DNA of 64,000 nucleotides from Heterobasidion occidentale (GCA_039111635.1 JBCAQO010000009.1:496001-560000); one strand, 5' to 3'. Shown: positions 12,070-24,100, counted from the stretch's first letter. Notes: a model not told the origin generated them from the sequence alone. A program made the numbers and translations.

Positions 12070-13430
12070 ATGAGCAACCCCGGTGCTATTCTCGCAGGCA
12101 GACTCGATAGCATCCAGGGTAGCGCTATTTTTTGGACCGCCACTGCAATTGCTGTGATGGTCTCACTGGTCCAAGGTGCAATCACGACGCTCACAGACAT
12201 CTGCGAGGGTGAAGGGCTGTGGACAATCCGATTCAATATGGGGCGGTTCGAGCATTTATGGTGGACTGCAATCGCTATGGCACTTGTTGCATCGTTGGGA
12301 TCCATGATCATCGTTTCTTGCTGGTACGGGCAACCTTCAAATAGCGGGGCATGCTACCCATTAATTTCACCACCTTTCGTAGGAAATAATAATGATTCCC
12401 TTGGCATCCTACTGCTCGCGACAGCATCATCACTCTGTTTTCCGCTACGCTTGGCCTGCCTGGCGCAATCGGCATTATTGCAGGAACCGATGGCTGGCGT
12501 GGACAGGCCCAAGTCGTACCGGAATCGATCCAGTTTTGGTACCCCTCATAGCGGGCACTGATCACTGGCGAAGTCTTGCAGAGAATGCGCCAATCGTAAA
12601 GATGCATCCTGTTGACGTTCGCCTTCCATTCCTTGATCAAAGCTTATCACCGGCGATCCAACAGATATCTTAAAGGCGCGCCAAAGGAACCTACAGAGAG
12701 CACCGCAGGGGCCCTTTTCCAAATATACTACTTCCCCTTCAGAAAAGCAGTCAATCCCCGTACCTACACTCGCATCTGCAACACCGTCTTCACTGATTGA
12801 TGGTGTTGGCCTTTATGCTCCTGTGGTCCCCGGCCAAGCCGCATCCCTTTTGTGGGGGTCTCATCTGGGGTTCGCACCTCGTGTCAGTCGAGGTATCTTG
12901 GGTGTACCACAAAGACTGTTGACATCACATCCCCTGACCGAGTCCGGTCACAATGGCCAGGCTATGTGCCTTGCCCACGGTATCCTTGGCCGTAACAAGG
13001 GACTAGAACCCATGCACTTTATCCTTCGTTTGGATATAGGGAAATTCGAAGAAAAAAGTGTTCAGTGGCCTCGCCCTTCGAAGGTCTTGCGAAGTTACTA
13101 CAAGAGGAGATGGATGCTGCATATGGCGGCCTTGGCATCAACTATGTCAACGCCGCCACCGAGTTGGCACTTCTATTGGCAGACTCAAGTCAGGGTCTTA
13201 TTGAGGATTGGCTTTTGGCACGTATGGAGCATCAGGATTATGAGCTGAACCGCGAAGCGTGTCGTCTAGGTGCGCCTGACGATGATCTTCGATTACTATA
13301 CCTTCTATCATACGGAGCCATGCTGGTCAGTCTGAGTGCTCACAACATAGGTCATCGCTTTCGTCCAGAGATTACACTGTTCGTAACATACTGGCAGACT
13401 CACAAAGCAGATCCCTTCCGCAATGGGTAA
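12070..13430 (+). CDS. unknown membrane protein, multi-exon
   Basis: Not recognised. The first exon gives MSNPGAILAGRL and a membrane segment (AIFWTATAIAVMVSLVQGAI), then a second one (EHLWWTAIAMALVASLGSMI). A GT..AG intron at 12324-12424 leads into IITLFSATLGLPGAIGIIAG, a third hydrophobic segment. A long Ser/Pro-rich linker follows (about 12660-12900). An intron at 12992-13065 joins CLAHGILG to LASPFEGLAKLLQEEMDAAY. The last exon is well protein-like: ATELALLLADSSQGLIEDWL, DYELNREACRLGAPDDDLRL, EITLFVTYWQTHKADPFRNG, stop at 13430. The exon join near 12540-12660 could not be settled. A further ATG at 11926 opens a signal-like peptide and could be the true start. Confidence 0.5.
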
Positions 13431-14107
13431 TGTCCGAGGCCATGCAGAATAGGATTCGTCAAGAACATGCTGGCCTCGACGTCGGCACTGATCTTGATGG
13501 ACTGGTTCTGCTGTCATCCCTCCCGTCTCTTGATGATTTGCCCGCGACGATTGTTGCTTTCTCTAGATACTAGGATATCTATGATGCATGTTTCATTATT
13601 ATCTCTGTACCATCACTTACGAGCTGAAAACAATCGGCCCACAATAGGATGTAATCCACAAGATACTATTTGATCAGCGACGATCCGGTTTACATGAATC
13701 TGCAACACTCACAGTGTGGAGCAGGATAAAGGGTCTCTTGCCATCAAACATTGCGATGATAGCTTTATTTTCTGTTCGCAACTGTTCAACGTAGGCCACA
13801 TGTTCATGAATGCATCGAGGAGGCAACGAAGTTGTGGGCTAGCAGCAACTGCACACATCTAGATAGAAGTTTACATGTGGGGTCAAGGGGGCTGTCTTTC
13901 TCATCCTTCCTGAATCCAAAGATAGTTCAAAAGACGCACAGAGGTCATGCTATGAAGCATGCAAGTCAGTCGGCGGCCCGAGGTTTTATAGCACACCATT
14001 CTTATCGAAGCTGGTAATGTATGCGGTGGAGAAGGTAGTGGTAAGATATAATCGATTAAAAAGCCCCGCGGTGGTGATCGCTCTACGGGAGCGCACGATG
14101 GCGCCGA
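13431..14107. other. intergenic upstream of MSH6
   Basis: No ORF here looks coding. The MSH6 promoter side holds the hairpin described separately and, at about 14216-14235, a CG-rich stretch (CGACGTGTCGCGTCGCG) that resembles MluI cell-cycle boxes of fungal DNA-repair genes. That resemblance is loose. Confidence 0.5.
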
Positions 14108-14173
14108 ACAACTAGAAATCCACGCTCTGATGAAGGGGGAGTCAGAGATTTCTAGTTGTCACACTGTGTGACA
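14108..14173. repeat. imperfect hairpin followed by a 17-bp perfect dyad
   Basis: ACAACTAGAAATC (14108-14120) pairs with its exact complement at 14147-14159; inside it CTCTGA (14125-14130) pairs with TCAGAG (14142-14147). Overlapping its end, TGTCACACTGTGTGACA (14157-14173) is a perfect dyad around one central T. The group lies about 140-200 bases upstream of the MSH6 start. It may be a structured leader or promoter element, or a relic of a small inverted-repeat transposon. Confidence 0.75.
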
Positions 14174-14309
14174 GTAGCTAATTTGTGACTGAACAAACAA
14201 GCACTCACGCGCCTATTTCGACGTGTCGCGTCGCGTTCGAACTACTCACCGATCGTTGTCGTCTCCATTGTTGTCTGCACGAAATGGCACCCAAGAAGAA
14301 CCAAGATCA

Positions 14310-17300
14310 ATGAAGCAGAAAAGCCTAATGAGCTTCTTCTCAAAGCCATCTGGGAACAAGGGCGGCGAGGACAATGCCAAGGTGTCCAGTTTGAAGCCGA
14401 CAGCGAAGTCAAGACCCCCAGCCCCGCGTTCTTCGAGCCCACCTGCAGAGTCTGACTACGTCAACCGCACCCCTGCGTCAAAAGGGTCGGCACCGAGGGT
14501 TGTTGACGCGAGTTATACGCGTTCTTCTGATGGAGGCAGCAGCTTCAAGGACACGCCGCCTACCAGTGACCCCGTCGATGTGGATATGGAAGACATAGAG
14601 GATGCACCCCACCAGACGGTGAGTCACGACATGGACTTGAGAGTTTGTACTTTTTCGAATGTCACGGGGCTGCAGAATCGCAAAAAACGCAAGATAGTCA
14701 TTGACGATTCAGATGACAGTATGGAAGAACTAGACAATGTTGCGTATAAGAAGGGTCTATCAGCATACAGGCCATCCCTATACCCCAGAAGGCGTCTTCT
14801 AAGAGTATGTTCATCTCAATACCTCTTCATTCTCATATGTTCACAGCTGAACCGTAAGGTCGAGCGAAGAAAGCTCGTGTCTCTGCAACTCCTTCCGCCG
14901 ACGAAGGTCTGGATGACGATGCAGAGGAGGATGACGAGGTTGTCTCGTCTTTCTCGGCTAAGCTGACCAAGTTCAAGAAGTCACCGAAGAAGAAAAGTTC
15001 GTGCTACGAGCACTCATCTTCTCCGCGATTTCGGTTGCTCATGAATTGCGCATATAGCTCGCAAATCTCGCAGAGGATGACGATTTCATCGTGCCCTCTG
15101 ATGAGCCACTTTCTGACGAAGAACCCGCTCGCTCCTCTTCTCGCTCCTCGGGCCGTTCATCTCGCTTTCTATGATTACTTCCGATGATGAAGACGATAAT
15201 GGCGAGCACCAGCCAAATCGTCTAACAAGTCAACCAAGCAGAAGCGGCCACCTCTGAAGAAAACTTCAGCGTCCAATAGCAATGCGAATGCGAACAGCTT
15301 TCTCACTGCCGCCGAACAAAGGGAACAAGACAAACAGATCGAGAAGAAATCACAAGAAGATCCGTTCGCCTTTTTGATCGACCCACGCGACGTGAGTAGA
15401 TATCAGTGTTGTTCTATGGGAGGTATCGACGACAGTACATTTTATCTTGTCTAGAAAGATAAAGTTAGACCGGGTGAGCCTGGGTATGATCCGCGAACGC
15501 TGTATATCCCACGGAGCGCTTGGGACTCATTCACTCCATTTGAGAAACAGGTAGGTTACTTTGCTTCCATGTTTACTAATACGTCTGAATCGAATGATTT
15601 TTCCTTCGCGTTTGTAGTTCTGGGAAATCAAGCAGAATCATTATGATACTGTTGAGTGTTGATTTTTCGTTCTCTAGAATGGCTGATTGATCTAAATCCA
15701 CGTTAGGTCCTATTCTTTCAGAAGGGGTAAGCATGCGAGCAAACTCAAGCAGATGCTGACATACTTTCTGACGGCATTCTGAATGCAGGAAATTCTTGGA
15801 GGCATGTATTGCAATGACCTTGCAATAGAGTCAGGTGTTGATTGTGATTTTTTTGTAGCTATACGAAGAGGATGCTCGTATTGGGCATCGCGAGTTCGAT
15901 CTCAAGCTCACTCAACGTGTCAAGATGTCCATGGTGAGATCCTCAATTGTAATTGTTGACATTTTAACTGATTTGATCATACAGGTTGGTGTCCCGGAAG
16001 GCGCGTTCAACTTTTGGGCTGCGTATGTTTGGCTTCGGCTCTTGAGATAATATATTATATGTTGACCGTTTTGATCTCGTCGCACAGAAAATTCCTTGCA
16101 AAAGGTATCTCTGGGTTTACGCTTTTGCGCTCGCTCAGGACGCTAACGGAGATCGCGCCTAGGCTTTAAAGTGGGCCGGGTGGATCAGGCGGAGACAGCT
16201 TTGGGTGCGGAGATGCGTGTCGCGGCGAACAAGGGTAAGGGGAAATCCGCGCTGGTGCAGATAAGCAAAAGGAAAAATCGTCAGGCGGTGCGGTCATAGT
16301 CCTCATAAATCATTCAACTGACTCACTTGGCGTTCATATCATTTCTGACAATCTCAGAGAGCTCAATAAAGTATACACAAATGGCACGCTTGTCGATGAA
16401 GACCTCCTTACGGACGAACAAGCTGGTCATTGCGTCTCCATCCGGGAGTTCGACGAAGACGAGAGTGGAGGCGATAGTGCGTAAATTCGGTATCTGCGTG
16501 CTAGACAGTGCGACGAGTGAGTTCAACTTGAGCGCATTCGAAGATGACATTTGTAAAACGAGATTGGAGACGTTGCTGCGGCAGCTGAGGCCGAAGGAGA
16601 TTCTATTCACGAAGGTTGGCCTGTTTCTCCTTCAGCTTGCCTTCGCTCTGATCTCGTTCACGATACGTTTGGTGGAGTTTAGGGGAACTTGTCGGTATCC
16701 ACGACGCGGTTGCTCAAGACTGTCCTTCCTGTGTCGTGCCTTTGGACTAGCTTGCGAGACGTCGAAGGGTTCAGCTATGACAAGACACTGGACGAACTAA
16801 AGATGCTTTACCCTGCCGATGATGGGTAGATGAGGATCCAGAAGAGGAAGGGCTAAGTGGTGTGCCAGACGCCATCAGGAGCATGCTTAGCTGTCGGACG
16901 GCTATCGAAGCCCTTGGGTCGATGATATGGTCCGAGCTGCTCTCGCCCAGAGGATCGCCCTGCTGATTGTTTGCCTCTGATTAGGTACCTTCGTCAACTG
17001 AATATCGACAAGGACATACTTACGATGAGAAACTTCAACATCTATGACCCGATGAAGAAAGGCCAGGGCCTAGTGCTCGATGGACAAACGCTGGCTCATA
17101 TCGAGGTTTTGTTGAACAATGAAGGCACGGAGGAGGGGTCATTGCTACAGTTACTCGGCAGATGCATCACGCCTTTTGGTATGTCGGTGTCTGAGCAATT
17201 TATAGGGTCGGCATCTGAAACTTTACTATCTTTCCAGGCAAGAGGTTGTTCCGAATCTGGTTGTGTATGCCATTGCGAGAGGTGGCAGATATCAATGCTC

Positions 17301-19778
17301 GGTAGATATTCTTCCAGTGTTGTGATGTCTTCTCACGTTCTGACTCACTCCCGAATCTTAGACTTGATGCTGTGGAAATCTTGATGGGAAATCCTCAGTT
17401 CGAATCCGAATTCACAGCAGTTGCCAAGGGTCTCCCCGATCTTGAACGCATAGTCTCGCGTATCCATGCCAGAAATTGCAAAGTCAAGGACTTTGTGAAC
17501 GTCCTCAAGGTAACTCTCGTGCCTTCTCGTTTGTTTGTGGCACCAGCATAAGAATTGTGTTCGCCATTTTAGGCGTTTGGAAGGCTCAGCAATGGGCTGA
17601 GTACCCTAGCGGAGTCGGCAGAGAGTTTCGAGTCTAAAACAATTTTGGGACTCCTGAGGTCCGCACCTGATTTGACACCCAACATCAAGAACGTTCAAAC
17701 GATGTATCAGCAAGAAAAAGGCATGACGATTTCAGGCTTCTTTTTTCTTTGGTTTATCCTTATTCTCGGCTTAGATTCGGATGATCTCATACCAGTTGAG
17801 GGCAAAGACGAGGCGTACGACGAAATCATAGCAGAGATTAGACAATTGGAGCAACAGTTAGAGAAGGACTTGAAAACGCTGCAGAAGGAGGTCGGGTAAG
17901 TCTATCCCCGTTCAGTGAATTATAGATGAGTCGTTGACGATTGCGACATCACAGTTGCCCGTTAACATACTGGCATAGTGCTACGGGGACCAAGGTCAGA
18001 TTCCTATAAGGCATGCCACGGCGTCTACTAATTGGTCTCATGTCAAAGGATATCTACCTTGTCCAAGTCAAGGCTGGAACCAAGGATCTCCCATTGAAAT
18101 GGATCAAGAGCGGTGGGACAAAGGCATGTATCGTGTGATTCGTGAGGGACGCAACTTGACTGATGAGGCGTCGTAGGCTGTGGCGCGGTACACCGTCCCC
18201 TCCCTTGCCATAAATATCCGCAGCCTCAAAGAAGCGCGTGAAACCCGCAATGCCGCAATCAAGAACTTCAAGTTTCGCCTCTTCGACGAGTTCGATCAGG
18301 ATCGTAGTGTCTGGCTACGGGCGATCCGCGTCCTCGCAGAACTGGATTGTCTGTTCAGTTTGGCAAAGGCTTCCAATGCGCTCGGCGAGCCGGCTTGCAG
18401 GCCTGAGCTTGTTGAAGGAGATACCGCCTGGGTAGAGTTCAAGGAGTTGAGGCATCCAGCTTTGTCGGTGAAAACGAAGAGCGATTTCATTCCAAATGAT
18501 GTCCGACTCGGGGGTGAAGCAGGAAGAATCGCATTGTTGACTGGTATGTTCTATCTCTGAGGAATGTAGTGGATGCTTATAATTTCAATGATAGGGCCAA
18601 ATATGGGGTAAGTTTGGCATCCTGCGTCAGATACATTAATTGATCCCCTGGGCAGAGGCAAGTCTACCGTCATGCGTATGACAGCCGCCGGTGTTGTAAG
18701 GCGCCTCAATGTTTTCGACTTCCTTGGAATTCATGTGTCTTTCTTCCTAGATCATGGCACAGCTAGGGATGTTCGTGCCAGCGGAGAAAGCGCGGTACGG
18801 GTGATTCAATCATCATCGCGATCTTTCATTTGACTTGTCGACATTTTATAGCCTTTGCCCAGTTGACTCAATTCTCACTCGAATGGGCGCATACGATAAC
18901 ATGTTCTCCAACGCCAGCACGTTCAAGGTTGAACTAGATGAGTGGTATGTTTTATACACACTTCACGATGTATCTTGACTGATTCATATATCCGTACAGT
19001 TGCAAGATCCTTCGTGATGCGACTCCGAAGTCTCTGGTTGTCTTGGATGGTCAGTCGCTCTCCTACCTGTCTTGATCATCCTTCATGCTAAGTTTCGACA
19101 GAATTGGGACGAGGCACATCGACCTATGTGAGTGATCTCTGCGCTTATATTCTTTTGCTCGTACTGATGCATCGTGAAGGATGGGATGGCAATCGCAGGG
19201 GTAAACGAGAGATTTTATCGAGTCTGGAAATGGATGCTCAGATATTTTCTAGGCTGTTCTGCACCAACTGGCAACGCATACACTTTCGCTAACCTTTTTT
19301 GCAACACACTACGGCTCCCTCACGGACGACTTTTCGTATCACCCTAACATCAGGACTATGCACATGGAGACGATGGTAGACGATGAGAAACGGGAGGTAG
19401 GCCAACTTTGCAGATCCCCATCGCTATCACATAGCTTAGCGGCCTTCTCTCCAGTTGGTCTTCCTGTACAAGCTCATCGAAGGCGTCGCGTCGGGGTCCT
19501 TCGGTACCCATGTCGCCAACCTCGCTGGCGTGCCTACGGACGTCGTCCAACGCGCCGAAACCGTCTCGAAGGACTTCGCACGTCAGTTCAAAGAAAAGGT
19601 GGAGGGAAAACGGAAGAAGGCCGCCACCGCGCGATTGCCCTTGGTTTCCCAGGCCGACTTCGCTTACCTCCACGGTTTGGCGACGGGCAGGCTGCAGTTG
19701 GATCAAAACCCTGTCAGGCAGCGAGAGGTGCTCAAGGGTTTGAAGGCCGCTGTCCTGAGGGCCCTGCAGGAAGGGTGA
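14310..19778 (+). CDS. MSH6: DNA mismatch repair protein MSH6 (N-terminal half has frame breaks)
   Basis: Partner of MSH2 in MutS-alpha, which finds single mismatches and small loops in the nucleus. The start MKQKSLMSFFSKPSGNK carries the PCNA-binding PIP box (QKSLMSFF). An acidic/Lys-rich linker follows, then the mismatch-binding domain: RTLYIPRSAWDSFTPFEKQ, FWEIKQNHYDTVLFFQKGK, YEEDARIGHREFDLKLTQRV, VGVPEGAFNFWAAKFLAKGF. Connector, lever and clamp follow (YLRQLNIDKDILTMRNFNIY, KDIYLVQVKAGTKDLPLKW). The ATPase has Walker A TGPNMGGKSTVMR, MGAYDNMFSNASTFKVELDE, Walker B LVVLDELGRGTSTYDGMA and FFATHYGSLTDDF, ending at TGA 19776-19778. More than 20 small introns. The ATPase half is intact; between about 14.7 and 16.9 kb at least four single-base frame breaks are needed (near 15170, 15215, 16245, 16480; another near 16829). 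An out-of-frame ATG at 14284 (MAPKKNQ) may be the original start. Confidence 0.92.
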
Positions 19779-20364
19779 AAGTATCAATACTGATGGATAT
19801 TTTCGCTCGCTCGCAATGTTTTCCGAATGTCGCTAACGCTTTGACCGCTACAACTTGCTCTGGACCTTTGTTTCGGCTGTTCAGCCCTATGCTGCTTCAT
19901 ATTGTACTTTGACAACTCGCTTTTTGTCTTCACCGATACTTACAACAAACAGTCGTTAAGAGCACTGATTCGATTGCATGTCAGAATTTACTCACTAATA
20001 TACACATTGCTCATTGCCGCTTGCGAGGGTCTGTGGATGTATTATCTCGAGTACACGATCTCAAAGATGGATGCAGAGGATGGTGGCTCCGAACCAACAT
20101 ATGACTATCGGCAACCCGAGGCACTGTAACGGACACAGCAACAAACGAGCACGACACAGATGTACATCAGCAGAAGTCACTCGCGAGAAGCGACAAAGAT
20201 CCAAAAATTCGATGGGCACGACAACTGGGAGTACGACGCGCCGGCCCCAACTAGGGAGCACATGGCTGCAGATCGCACTCAAGGATACGCTCACCCATCA
20301 TCGTCTCATCAGCCTGCTCTCCGCCTCATACATCTCACCGGCTTTCAGACCGGAAGGGTAAATG
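19779..20364. other. 3' flank of MSH6, no gene seen
   Basis: This spacer runs from the MSH6 stop to the hairpin array. Short plus frames (19902-20129, 20014-20361) are not protein-like. Two short palindromes, GATGTACATC and CTCGCGAG, occur near 20160 and 20177. Confidence 0.5.
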
Positions 20365-20534
20365 GTGCTCCTATAGCACTCGGTGATACCGAGTGGAGTA
20401 CCCAGATATTCCCAAGTACTATGGACCACTGTGGTCCATGACCACAAATTGTGGTAAGAGCTCGTGGAGCTCGTCTACACCTTATAGAGGTGTAGCCACG
20501 TCGTTGACGTGTGCTTCAAGTTGATGCACCATAC
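20365..20534. repeat. train of adjacent, different inverted repeats
   Basis: Nearly every base in this 170-bp stretch belongs to an inverted repeat. In order: GTGCT/AGCAC (20365-20379, loop 5); CACTCGGT/ACCGAGTG (20377-20395, loop 3); AGTAC/GTACT (20397-20420, loop 14); ATGGACCAC/GTGGTCCAT (20421-20439, centre 1); ACCACAA/TTGTGGT (20441-20455, centre 1); GAGCTC/GAGCTC (20458-20472, loop 3); CTACACCT/AGGTGTAG (20475-20495, loop 5); CACGTC/GACGTG (20497-20511, loop 3); then a 19-base hairpin GTGCTTCAA/TTGATGCAC with one mismatch (20511-20529). The arms are unrelated to each other, so this is not a tandem repeat. Function unknown. Confidence 0.85.
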
Positions 20535-21145
20535 TGGCCACAACCACGAGATCAGTGATCGCGGCCACAGAGATTGCGATAGCGGAGGGGTCGCGCCGAC
20601 AGAGACCGCCGCAACGAGCGTACCCATGCTCACCACCCCATCTGCGCACCCGGCCGCTGATCCGCCGACAGGCCAACCAAGTGCGACAGTGTTCAAGGAG
20701 CAGCGTGAGGCGGGGGTGGGTAATGTACACGGGATAGGCCAAGGCCGATCGGGGACGATGCGACCTCGGACCCTCGGAGAGGACGTGCGAGCGACGACGA
20801 CGTCCTGTGTGGAGGGAGTGAGCAATCCAGTTGCCGTAGGGAAGGTGTGCGTGGGCCCACGCCTTATGAGCGCAGCAGTTGGTTGCTCCGATCAAGTTTC
20901 CCACTGCTGCGAAGAGCAGACGTGGGAATCGAAGGACGATGCTATCGCAGGGACGTGGAGTACAGTACTGGTTCGGCGTGAAAGCGCCCAGCGGAGGGAT
21001 AGCGGCCGAGCGCAGGGGACGTGCAAGTCTGGTCTATATACATATGTGGCGTACGCGGTCAATACAGGAGTTGTAACATATCTGCGAGTAAGGGATCCAA
21101 GAAAAGGGATAAAAATGGATAAAGAGGCGCTGATGGATGGATCAC
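20535..21145. other. dyad-rich intergenic segment downstream of the hairpin train
   Basis: GC-rich spacer between convergent 3' ends. It contains further inverted repeats: GTCGCGCCGAC, CCGATCGG, AGGACGT/ACGTCCT around 20781-20807, the 14-bp palindrome GCGTGGGCCCACGC at 20849-20862, TTCCCA/TGGGAA enclosing CTGCT/AGCAG near 20897-20931, CGATGCTATCG, AGTACAGTACT and GCGTACGC. Open frames on both strands (20509-21156 plus, 20482-20904 minus) overlap each other and match nothing I know, so I do not call a gene. Confidence 0.5.
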
Positions 21146-24100
21146 TCATCGGATGAGCAAGCTGTGAAGCACTGCGAGTGCACAGAACGCGGCACAGGCG
21201 AAGAAACCCAGGTAGTACCCTGAAGGGTTCCCTTCGACGGAGACAGACCAGAGCTGTCATGATAGAACGAGAAATAGTTAAGTTCTTGTAATCCGAGCAA
21301 ATGGGGGAAGCTACGAACCCAGCCGCCCAGGATAGGACCGAAGCAACGAGCAAGACTGACGATGCTCTGCGCCACGCCATTTGCCAAACTGACCACGGCG
21401 GGGAGACACTAATAGCACAGACGAACAGTGAGTAGTCACGCTCGACGATCAGATCAAGGTGTCGCCTACTGTAGTTGAGGAGAATCGAGACCGATGTGTA
21501 CGCAAATGTATTGCCGCAATATCTCACAGCGCTGCAAAGGGTTGCAAATCAGCTAAATCGTCACCGACGGTCTGCGTGTAGACATACGTGCTGACGGCCA
21601 AGGCTGAAAGGGTCGTCAATGGTTCGAAAATTTCTCGCAGGGCCAACGGCACACTCACCAGTCATGAGGATGAAATTTCCGTCGTCCCCGCGCTCGCGAA
21701 GGTGCGATACAGGGTCACAGTGATATAAGCAGGGATAAACAGCAGCGAGCCCAGGCGGAACATCGCTAGATGAGAGAAGCGTCCTCTAGGAGGGCTACAT
21801 GACCAGAGGATGATCAGTTGCAAAGCGACAGCAGTTGCAATCGGACGACGCACCCAATATTCCTGGAAAGCATTACCTTCAGCATGAATTGGGGACATAG
21901 TGGAGCATGAAACATACGGATAGAGATAAAACTGGTACATAATCTGTGCGAGGCACATGAGGGCAGCTAATCAAGACAGTCAACACACACGCGACGGCGC
22001 TCAAGACGAATGACATGCTCAATTGTGAGAAGTGTCCCGCGTTCAAATTAAGACCGCCCGATTCGTACTTCCTGCACAAAAAATCAAAGATAAGAATAAT
22101 CAATCGGCAAGCTGGGCAGACCACTCACGAAACAAGGTACGACAGAAACACCATGTCGTGGGTCGTCGAATGCAGCGCCAGAAGCCCGTACTGCGTGATG
22201 ATCAAGATCGGCAGCTGCGAAAACAGAGGGGGCGACGGCTCCTCCACAAGGTCGCCCTCGGCCAGAACCGCCGCGCCGCGCCGCTCGAGCATGCTGTTCA
22301 ATGCGTCTCTGTCCACGTCGTCCGGCTGGGACAGCAGCCTCTGCGCGTCGAGGACGGCGGATGGAGACTTGACTCCGGGGTGCGCAAAGATCGACGGCAC
22401 GGCGGAGAACCGACGCTCGTGGGGGCCTTGCCCAAAGGAAGGCATGCGGGGGTTCGCGGACGACTGCGGGCGGTATGACGTCGACGCCGACGGACGCCTG
22501 GGCGAGCCGAACGCCCTCGGGGCCTGAGAAAGCAGACGGCCCGCGAAAGAGGGTCGATGAGCAGACAGTATAGACGGCTTCGAGAGCCGTCCACGCCGCG
22601 TAGGAGTATCCAGAACATCTTCCTCTTCATCCTCTTCGTCCTCATCTTCCATATCAAACACGGCCCCTTCGTCGTCGCCCGCACTCTCCAGCTCGGTGTC
22701 GCTCTCAAAGACCTCCTCGTTATCCACGTTCATCGCCGACGCGACCCACAGATCCGCGATATTCGTCACCGCGTTCTCGTTCGCCATGAGCAGCCGCTGC
22801 GCAAAATTCAGCTCGCCCCCGTCTCCGAACGACCGGGGCAAGCCATCCGGCGCCGCGCTCCCGCGCCTGCGCACCGAGCTCGACGCGCTCGCCCTCCGCA
22901 TTGTCGCGCCGCTCGCGAGCCGGCTGCGCACGCGCGCCGAGCCTCCGCCATAGCCGTACGCCGAGCCGTTCGCGCGACTCATGCGCGAAAACCGGCGGCC
23001 AGGGACCGAGGTCGAGAGTGGCACCGCAGGCGGCGGGGAGGCGTCGGGAGCGTACGCGTCGTGCACGCGATTCGCGAAGTATCCCGAAGGCGGCTGGATA
23101 CCTTCCGGCGAAGATTTCCATAGAAGCCCTGTTTGGGCGACTGGAGAGGGCTGGGAGGCACGGAGGCCTCTTCTGGAATTGTGGGGTGTTCGTCGACTTT
23201 CTCGGGCGAGAGACGAATCGCGCCGTCACGTGGACCTGCATCGGGTCCTAGGAAAAGTGACAGCAAGCAGCCTGCCGAAGATAAAAAAAAAATTAAGATA
23301 TTAAAAAAAAACTAGACAAGACGCCAGCATCTCAAAACTCACCGATAAATGTCACAGATGCAGCCATAGCACACGGTAATAGATACGGGTATGTCACGAA
23401 AATAGGAACCGAGTCGAACACTCCAGGCCACTTTTTCGCAGGCGATTCAACTACCAAACAGAGTCAGCATTTGCGGTGGTATCACGACCATTTCCTTCGA
23501 TGCGGGTAATTCATGAAAAATTGCGGTGCACGGCACTGATCCTCATGTTGCGCGCAAACTCTTCTCACAAAATACTGAAATCACACGCAGAGGAGCACAG
23601 GATAAACGGAAAAGCGCGAACTCACATGTTCCGCCCACAATGGCACCCGCAACACCGCCAAAACCCCAACAAAAGCCCAGAATGGCATAAGCGCGTCCCT
23701 CATTGCTAGGATCGGTGACCACAGTGACGCAGCCACGGGCGACGCCAATAGCGCCGGCAAAGATACCCTGCATCAAACGAATAGCGATGGCCTGCTTGAG
23801 CGTCGTCGCCGAGCCGAAGACGCAGCACGTGAGCGAGCTCCCCAGGAGGGAGATGAAGAGGACGAGGCGCTGGCCGTGTCTGTCCGCGACCGTCGCCTGC
23901 GAAAGGTGTCAGCGTCAGCGCGCGAAGCCGATCTCTCGACGCTCGAAATGGATGGAGGGCTCGGTCGCGTGACGTCATCCCTCCTTGAAACATGTCACTC
24001 AAACGCAGCTAAATAGCGCGTCCACCGCTCCGGCGGTGCGAATGCATCGCGATGCGGCGGCGAGTGGCCGTTGGGACCGGCGGCGGCGGATGAGGGAAGT

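Noticed and set aside
20509..21156. 215-codon plus frame across the dyad-rich region
   Set aside because: It overlaps long minus frames, has no recognisable domain, and lies in GC-rich palindromic DNA where stops are rare.
23060..23170. Short intron as explanation of the MFS frame change
   Set aside because: No GT..AG pair of plausible length restores the frame; a one-base indel fits better.
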